Positions 56,140-64,000 of a DNA stretch of 64,000 nucleotides are shown here, one piece after another (position 1 is the stretch's first letter; each line of letters begins with the position of its first letter). The notes beneath the pieces are model-generated. The model ran no database searches and was not told where the DNA came from. It was given only the letters and a program-made list of their open reading frames with translations. The translations under genes and the position numbers were made by a program. The DNA lies in assembly GCA_964057225.1 (NCBI GenBank), contig CAXKVF010000002.1, positions 1 through 64,000 on the forward strand, read 5' to 3'. The stretch comes from Auanema rhodensis (taxonomy: Eukaryota > Nematoda > Chromadorea > Rhabditida > Rhabditidae).

Positions 56140-59100
56140 CGTGGAATGATGTTGTAATACTGTTTTTTTCATATTTTCTTAAAGAATATACAAAACCTAA
56201 ATATCTTCACTTGAAATGTACAACACAGTTTAAAATCGCAATATATTGTATCGAGGAAAAACTCAAGGAAGATGCATATTTATCGTCTGTATTGCACATT
56301 TCAACACCGTGGAATGAAGTTTTAATACTGTTTTTTTCATATTTTCTTAGAGAATATACAAAACCTAAATATCTTCACTTGAAATGTACAACACAGTTCA
56401 AAATCGCAAGGAAGATGCATATTTATCGTCTGTATTGCATATTTCAACACCGTGGAATGAAGTTTTAATACTGTTTTTTTCATATTTTCTTAGAGAATAT
56501 ACAAAACCTAAATATCTTCACTTGAAATGTACAACACAGTTTAAAATCGCAATATATTGTATCGAGGAAAAACTCAAGGAAGATGCATATTTATCGTCTG
56601 TATTGCACATTTCAACACCGTGGAATGAAGTTTTAATACTGTTTTTTTCATATTTTCTTAGAGAATATACAAAACCTAAATATCTTCACTTGAAATGTAC
56701 AACACAGTTCAAAATCGCAAGGAAGATGCATATTTATCGTCTGTATTGCACATTTCAACACGGTGGAATGAAGTTGTAATATTTTTTTTTCATATTTTCT
56801 TAAAGAATATACAAAACCTAAATATCTTCACTTGAAATGTACAACACAGTTTAAAATCGCAATATATTGTATCGAGAAAAAACTCGAGGAAGATGCATAT
56901 TTATCGTCTGTGTTGCACATTTCAACACGGTGGAATGAAGTTGTAATATTTTTTTTTTCATATTTTCTTAAAGAATATACAAAACCTAAATATCTTCACT
57001 TGAAATGTACAACACAATTAGAAATCGCAATATATTGTATCGAGGAAAAACTCAAGGAAGATGCATATTTATCGTCTGTATTGCACATTTGAACACCGTG
57101 ATATGAAGTTGTAATACTGTTTTTTTCATATTTTCTTAAAGAATATACAAAACCTAAATATGTTCACTTGAAATGTACAACACAATTAGAAATCGCAATA
57201 TATTGTATCGAGGAAAAACTCAAGGAAGATGCATATTTATCGTCTGTATTGCACATTTCAACACGGTGGAATGAAGTTGTAATATTTTTTTTTTCATATT
57301 TTCTTAAAGAATATACAAAACCTAAATATCTTCACATGAAATGTACAACACAATTACAAATCGCAATTTATTGTATCGAGGAAAAACTCAAGGAAGATGC
57401 ATATTTATCGTCTGTATTGCACATTTCAACACCGTGGAATGATGTTGTAATACTGTTTTTTTCATATTTTCTTAAAGAATATACAAAACCTAAATATCTT
57501 CACTTGAAATGTACAACACAGTTTAAAATCGCAATATATTGTATCGAGAAAAAACTCGAGGAAGATGCATATTTATCGTCTGTGTTGCACATTTCAACAC
57601 GGTGGAATGAAGTTGTAATATTTTTTTTTTCATATTTTCTTAAAGAATATACAAAACCTAAATATCTTCACATGAAATGTACAACACAATTAGAAATCGC
57701 AATATATTGTATCCAGGAAAAACTCAAGGAAGATGCATATTTATCGTCTGTATTGCACATTTCAACACCGTGGAATGATGTTGTAATACTGTTTTTTTCA
57801 TATTTTCTTAAAGAATATACAAAACCTAAATATCTTCACTTGAAATGTACAACACAGTTTAAAATCGCAATATATTGTATCGAGGAAAAACTCAAGGAAG
57901 ATGCATATTTATCGTCTGTATTGCACATTTCAACACCGTGGAATGAAGTTTTAATACTGTTTTTTTCATATTTTCTTAGAGAATATACAAAACCTAAATA
58001 TCTTCACTTGAAATGTACAACACAGTTCAAAATCGCAAGGAAGATGCATATTTATCGTCTGTATTGCATATTTCAACACCGTGGAATGAAGTTTTAATAC
58101 TGTTTTTTTCATATTTTCTTAGAGAATATACAAAACCTAAATATCTTCACTTGAAATGTACAACACAGTTTAAAATCGCAATATATTGTATCGAGGAAAA
58201 ACTCAAGGAAGATGCATATTTATCGTCTGTATTGCACATTTCAACACCGTGGAATGAAGTTTTAATACTGTTTTTTTCATATTTTCTTAGAGAATATACA
58301 AAACCTAAATATCTTCACTTGAAATGTACAACACAGTTCAAAATCGCAAGGAAGATGCATATTTATCGTCTGTATTGCACATTTCAACACGGTGGAATGA
58401 AGTTGTAATATTTTTTTTTCATATTTTCTTAAAGAATATACAAAACCTAAATATCTTCACTTGAAATGTACAACACAGTTTAAAATCGCAATATATTGTA
58501 TCGAGAAAAAACTCGAGGAAGATGCATATTTATCGTCTGTGTTGCACATTTCAACACGGTGGAATGAAGTTGTAATATTTTTTTTTTCATATTTTCTTAA
58601 AGAATATACAAAACCTAAATATCTTCACTTGAAATGTACAACACAATTAGAAATCGCAATATATTGTATCGAGGAAAAACTCAAGGAAGATGCATATTTA
58701 TCGTCTGTATTGCACATTTGAACACCGTGATATGAAGTTGTAATACTGTTTTTTTCATATTTTCTTAAAGAATATACAAAACCTAAATATGTTCACTTGA
58801 AATGTACAACACAATTAGAAATCGCAATATATTGTATCGAGGAAAAACTCAAGGAAGATGCATATTTATCGTCTGTATTGCACATTTCAACACGGTGGAA
58901 TGAAGTTGTAATATTTTTTTTTTCATATTTTCTTAAAGAATATACAAAACCTAAATATCTTCACATGAAATGTACAACACAATTACAAATCGCAATTTAT
59001 TGTATCGAGGAAAAACTCAAGGAAGATGCATATTTATCGTCTGTATTGCACATTTCAACACCGTGGAATGATGTTGTAATACTGTTTTTTTCATATTTTC

Positions 59101-59397
59101 TTAAAGAATATACAAAACCTAAATATCTTCACTTGAAATGTACAACACAGTTTAAAATCGCAATATATTGTATCGAGAAAAAACTCGAGGAAGATGCATA
59201 TTTATCGTCTGTGTTGCACATTTCAACACGGTGGAATGAAGTTGTAATATTTTTTTTTTCATATTTTCTTAAAGAATATACAAAACCTAAATATCTTCAC
59301 ATGAAATGTACAACACAATTAGAAATCGCAATATATTGTATCCAGGAAAAACTCAAGGAAGATGCATATTTATCGTCTGTATTGCACATTTCAACAC
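56140..59397 (+). repeat. Tandem duplication of 1629 bp (10 monomers), two copies
   Basis: Landmarks recur at an offset of 1629: 56384 with 58013, 56832 with 58461, and 57168 with 58797. Each copy holds two of the 143 bp deletion monomers, so 8 x 168 plus 2 x 143 less one T gives 1629. The rare CAATTACAAATCGCAATTTATTG monomer near 57355 and 58984 is shared. The left limit lies after ATCGAGG (56085) versus ATCCAGG (57714), and the right limit at CACCGTGG (about 57767) versus CACGGTGG (about 59396). Confidence 0.88.
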
Positions 59398-60499
59398 GGT
59401 GGAATGAAGTTATAATATTTTTTTTTTCATATTTTCTTAAAGAATATACAAAACCTAAATATCTTCACTTGAAATGTACAACACAATTAGAAATCGCAAT
59501 ATATTGTATCCAGGAAAAACTCAAGGAAGATGCATATTTATCGTCTGTATTGCACATTTCAACACCGTGGAATGAAGTTGTAATATTTTTTTTTTCATAT
59601 TTTCTTAAAGAATATACAAAACCTAAATATCTTCACTTGAAATGTACAACACAATTAGAAATCGCAATATATTGTATCGAGGAAAAACTCGAGGAAGATG
59701 CATATTTATCGTCTGTATTGCACATTTCAACACCGTGGTATGAAGTTGTAATACTGTTTTTTTCATATTTTCTTAAAGAATATACAAAACCTTAATATGT
59801 TCACTTGAAATTTACAACACAATTAGAAATCGCAATATATTGTATCGAGGAAAAACTCAAGGAAGATGCATATTTATCGTCTGTATTGCACATTTCAACA
59901 CCGTGGAATGAAGTTTTAATACTGTTTTTTTCATATTTTCTTAGAGAATATACAAAACCTAAATATCTTCACTTGAAATGTACAACACAGTTTAAAATCG
60001 CAATATATTGTATCGAGGAAAAACTCAAGGAAGATGCATATTTATCGTCTGTATTGCACATTTCAACACGGTGGAATGAAGTTGTAATATTTTTTTTTTC
60101 ATATTTTCTTAAAGAATATACAAAACCTAAATATCTTCACATGAAATGTACAACACAATTAGAAATCGCAATATATTGTATCCAGGAAAAACTCAAGGAA
60201 GATGCATATTTATCGTCTGTATTGCACATTTCAACACCGTGGAATGAAGTTGTAATATTTTTTTTTTCATATTTTCTTAAAGAATATACAAAACCTAAAT
60301 ATCTTCACATGAAATGTACAACACAATTAGAAATCGCAATATATTGTATCGAGGAAAAACTCAAGGAAGATACATATTTATCGTCTGTATTGCACATTTC
60401 AACACCGTGGAATGAAGTTGTAATACTGTTTTTTTCATATTTTCTTAAAGAATATACAAAACCTAAATATCTTCACATGAAATGTACAACACAATTAGA

Positions 60500-61880
60500 A
60501 ATTGCAATATATTGTGTCTAGGAAAAACTCAAGGTAGATGCATATTTATCGTCTGTATTGCACATTTCAACACGGTGGAATGAAGTTGTAATATTTTTTT
60601 TTTCATATTTTCTTAAAGAATATACAAAACCTTAGTATTTTCACTTGAAATGTACAACACAATTAGAAAACGCAATATATTGTATCGAGGAAAAACTCAA
60701 GGAAGATGCATATTTATCGTCTGTATTGCACATTTCAACACCGTGGTATGAAGTTGTAATACTGTTTTTTTCATATTTTCTTAAAGAATATACAAAACCT
60801 AAATATCTTCACATGAAATGTACAACACAATTAGAAATCGCAATATATTGTATCGAGAAAAAACTCAAGGAAGATGCATATTTATCGTCTGTATTGCACA
60901 TTTCAACACCGTGGTATGAAGTTGTAATACTGTTTTTTTCATATTTTCTTAAGGAATATACAAAACCTAAATATCTTCACATGAAATGTACAACACAATT
61001 AGAAATTGCAATATATTGTGTCTAGGAAAAACTCAAGGTAGATGCATATTTATCGTCTGTATTGCACATTTCAACACGGTGGAATGAAGTTGTAATATTT
61101 TTTTTTTCATATTTTCTTAAAGAATATACAAAACCTTAGTATTTTCACTTGAAATGTACAACACAATTAGAAATCGCAATGTATTGTATCGAGGAAAAAC
61201 TCAAGGAAGATGCATATTTATCGTCTGTATTGCACATTTCAACACCGTGGTATGATGTTGTAATACTGTTTTTTTCATATTTTCTTAAAGAATATACAAA
61301 ACCTAAATATCTTCACTTGAAATGTACAACACAGTTTAAAATTGCAATATATTGTATCGAGGAAAAACTCAAGGAAGATGCATATTTATCGTCTGTATTG
61401 CACATTTCAACACGGTGGAATGAAGTTGTAATATTTTTTTTTTCATATTTTCTTAAAGAATATACAAAACCTAAATATCTTCACATGAAATGTACAACAC
61501 AATTAGAAATCGCAATATATTGTATCGAGGAAAAACTCAAGGAAGATGCATATTTATCGTCTGTATTGCACATTTCAACACCGTGGAATGAAGTTGTAAT
61601 ACTGTTTTTTTCATATTTTCTTAAAGAATATACAAAACCTAAATATTTTCATTTGAAATGTACAACACAGTTTAAAATCGCAATATATTGTATCGAGAAA
61701 AAACTCGAGGAAGATGCATATTTATCGTCTGTGTTGCACATTTCAACACGGTGGAATGAAGTTGTAATATTTTTTTTTTCATATTTTCTTAAAGAATATA
61801 CAAAACCTAAATATCTTCACTTGAAATGTACAACACAATTAGAAATTGCAATATATTGTGTCTAGGAAAAACTCAAGGTA
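60500..61880 (+). repeat. Array B stretch with the GTGTCTAGG monomer variant (three copies)
   Basis: The common ATTGTATCGAGG is ATTGTGTCTAGG near 60516, 61019 and 61860, followed by CTCAAGGTAGATG. It derives from the GTGTCGAGG/GGTAGATG subtype seen near 22892, 33812, 36829, 37003, 43687, 45028, 47880, 49221, 52076 and 52248, with one further change. That change makes an in-frame TAG in the 56-codon frame. The derived form was seen only near the right side of the window. Confidence 0.82.
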
Positions 61881-63334
61881 GATGCATATTTATCGTCTGT
61901 ATTGCACATTTCAACACGGTGGAATGAAGTTGTAATATTTTTTTTTCATATTTTCTTAAAGAATATACAAAACCTTAGTATTTTCACTTGAAATGTACAA
62001 CACAATTAGAAAACGCAATATATTGTATCGAGGAAAAACTCAAGGAAGATGCATATTTATCGTCTGTATTGCACATTTCAACACCGTGGAATGAAGTTGT
62101 AATACTGTTTTTTTCATATTTTCTTAAAGAATATACAAAACCTAAATATCTTCACTTGAAATGTACAACACAGTTTAAAATCGCAATATATTGTATCGAG
62201 AAAAAACTCAAGGAAGATGCATATTTATCGTCTGTATTGCACATTTCAACACGGTGGAATGAAGTTGTAATATTTTTTTTTTTCATATTTTCTTAAAGAA
62301 TATACAAAACCTTAGTATCTTCACTTGAAATGTACAACACAATTAGAAAACGCAATATATTGTATCGAGGAAAAACTCAAGGAAGATGCATATTTATCGT
62401 CTGTATTGCACATTTCAACACCGTGGAATGAAGTTGTAATACTGTTTTTTTCATATTTTCTTAAAGAATATACAAAACCTAAATATCTTCATTTGAAATG
62501 TACAACACAGTTTAAAATCGCAATATATTGTATCGAGAAAAAACTCGAGGAAGATGCATATTTATCGTCTGTGTTGCACATTTCAACACGGTGGAATGAA
62601 GTTGTAATATTTTTTTTTTCATATTTTCTTAAAGAATATACAAAACCTAAATATCTTCACTTGAAATGTACAACACAGTTTAAAATCGCAATATATTGTA
62701 TCGAGGAAAAACTCAAGGAAGATGCATATTTATCGTCTGTATTGCACATTTCAATACCGTGGAATGATGTTGTAATACTGTTTTTTTCATATTTTCTTAA
62801 AGAATATACAAAACCTAAATATGTTCACTTGAAATGTACAACACAATTAGAAATCGCAATATATTGTATCGAGGAAAAACTCAAGGAAGATGCATATTTA
62901 TCGTCTGTATTGCACATTTCAACACGGTGGAATGAAGTTGTAATATTTTTTTTTTCATATTTTCTTAAAGAATATACAAAATCTAAATATCTTCACATGA
63001 AATGTACAACACAATTAGAAATCGCAATATATTGTATCGAGGAAAAACTCAAGGAAGATGCATATTTATCGTCTGTATTGCACATTTCAACACCGTGGAA
63101 TGATGTTGTAATACTGTTTTTTTCATATTTTCTTAAAGAATATACAAAACCTAAATATCTTCACTTGAAATGTACAACACAGTTTAAAATCGCAATATAT
63201 TGTATCGAGGAAAAACTCAAGGAAGATGCATATTTATCGTCTGTATTGCACATTTCAACACCGTGGAATGAAGTTTTAATACTGTTTTTTTCATATTTTC
63301 TTAGAGAATATACAAAACCTAAATATCTTCACTT

Positions 63335-63343
63335 CCTTGAGTT
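63335..63343 (+). other. 9 bp insertion that copies the array in inverted orientation
   Basis: The usual CACTTGAAATG is interrupted after CACTT by CCTTGAGTT. Together with the preceding CTT, positions 63332-63343 read CTTCCTTGAGTT, the exact reverse complement of AACTCAAGGAAG, a motif in every ordinary monomer (nearest on the left at 63214-63225). This is the only inverted satellite sequence I found in array B. It lies in a monomer that also carries the 25 bp deletion, which removes part of that same motif. Confidence 0.9.
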
Positions 63344-64000
63344 GAAATGTACAACACAGTTCAAAATCGCAAGGAAGATGCATATTTATCGTCTGTATTG
63401 CACATTTCAACACCGTGGAATGAAGTTTTAATACTGTTTTTTTCATATTTTCTTAGAGAATATACAAAACCTAAATATCTTCACTTGAAATGTACAACAC
63501 AGTTTAAAATCGCAATATATTGTATCGAGGAAAAACTCAAGGAAGATGCATATTTATCGTCTGTATTGCACATTTCAACACGGTGGAATGAAGTTGTAAT
63601 ATTTTTTTTTCATATTTTCTTAAAGAATATACAAAACCTAAATATCTTCACATGAAATGTACAACACAATTAGAAATTGCAATATATTGTATCGAGGAAA
63701 AACTCAAGGAAGATGCATATTTATCGTCTGTATTGCACATTTCAACACCGTGGAATGAAGTTGTAATACTGTTTTTTTCATATTTTCTTAAAGAATATAC
63801 AAAATCTTAGTATCTTCACTTGAAATGTACAACACAGTTTGGAATCGCAATATATTGTATCGAGGAAAAACTCAAGGAAGATGCATATTTATCGTCTGTA
63901 TTGCACATTTCAACACCGTGGAATGAAGTTGTAATATTTTTTTTTTCATATTTTCTTAAAGAATATACAAAACCTAAATATCTTCACTTGAAATGTACAA

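Larger units (their letters stand above)
12943..64000 (+). repeat. Satellite array B: 168 bp monomer, about 305 copies
   Basis: The landmark GTACAACACA recurs at 13011, 13179, 13347, 13515 and 13683, each 168 bp apart, and so on to 63995. Typical copies contain in order: GTACAACACA, CAATATATTG, TCGAGGAAAAACTC, GATGCATATTTATCG, TTGCACATTTCAACAC, GAATGAAGTTGTAATA, a poly(T) tract, CATATTTTCTTAAAGAATA and ACAAAACCT. G+C is about 28%. All copies are in one orientation. Most are 168 bp; 167 bp copies come from a shorter T run, and nine copies are 143 bp. Copies differ at linked positions: QLEI-type CAATTAGAAAT versus CAGTTTAAAAT, CAGTTTGAAAT or CAGTTCAAAAT; CACCGTGG versus CACGGTGG or CACTGTGG; TAATATTTT versus TAATACTGTTT. 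Types often alternate, giving a loose dimer. The family was not recognised. A centromeric or heterochromatic role is inferred from size and structure only. Confidence 0.97.

Noticed and set aside
13172-63655. Dozens of plus-strand open frames of 76-477 codons beginning MKCTTQ, as genes for a repetitive protein
   Set aside because: They are the 168 bp satellite read in its open frame. Starts and stops follow random monomer variants and T-run slippage, the same 56 residues recur, most differences are nonsynonymous, and no regulatory or splice signals are seen.
1-64000. CRISPR array
   Set aside because: Repeats of 168-176 bp abut with no unique spacers and there are no cas genes.
1-64000. Mobile element or retrotransposon tandem copies
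   Set aside because: No terminal repeats, target-site duplications, reverse transcriptase, transposase or poly(A) tail. The T tract is internal to each satellite unit.
1-64000. Common ancestry of arrays A and B
   Set aside because: No shared word longer than expected by chance was noticed. Lengths, composition and internal motifs differ. A formal alignment was not possible here.

Overview
The whole window is satellite DNA. I see no protein-coding gene, RNA gene, transposon or unique sequence in it. It holds two unrelated, AT-rich tandem arrays that meet at a single sharp junction. Both arrays run off the window, so their full lengths are unknown. Array A (1-12942) has a 176 bp monomer, about 35% G+C. 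There are 73 full copies plus 102 bp of a 74th. Array B (12943-64000) has a 168 bp monomer, about 28% G+C, with roughly 305 copies. All copies within each array lie head to tail in one orientation. Monomers of 160-180 bp in long homogeneous arrays with higher-order structure are typical of centromeric or pericentromeric heterochromatin in plants and animals. The source is therefore almost certainly a eukaryote. I do not recognise either monomer, so I cannot name the organism.

Array A is very homogeneous. Its monomers fall into four types, set by two diagnostic sites. One is ATACAAG or ATACCAG; the other is CATAATT or CATGATT. Read in order, the types form a trimer (positions 1-1582) and then a 7-monomer unit made of a tetramer plus a trimer (4570-8792, with one extra trimer inside). 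This is a true higher-order repeat.

Array B is more diverged and is a mosaic. Its variants differ in linked substitutions, in poly(T) length, and in a few rare indels that have been copied around the array. Multi-monomer blocks recur at several scales. There is a 504 bp (3-mer) tandem duplication, a 1173-1174 bp (7-mer) unit, a 1629 bp (10-mer) tandem duplication and a 4193 bp (25-mer) tandem duplication. Above these sits a long-range repeat of about 10.5-15.2 kb. It relates 17.7-25.4 kb to 28.6-35.9 kb, 28.3-30.9 kb to 38.9-41.8 kb, and 33.9-38.9 kb to 49.7-54.1 kb. The pattern is what repeated unequal exchange and segmental amplification leave behind.

Because 168 is 3 x 56, array B gives open frames on both strands with a 56-residue period, the longest being 477 codons. 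I read these as a by-product of the repeat length, not as genes. Stop codons and frameshifts from T-run slippage and small indels break the frame every few monomers, and most fixed differences change the amino acid. Array A has a period that is not a multiple of three and has no comparable frames.
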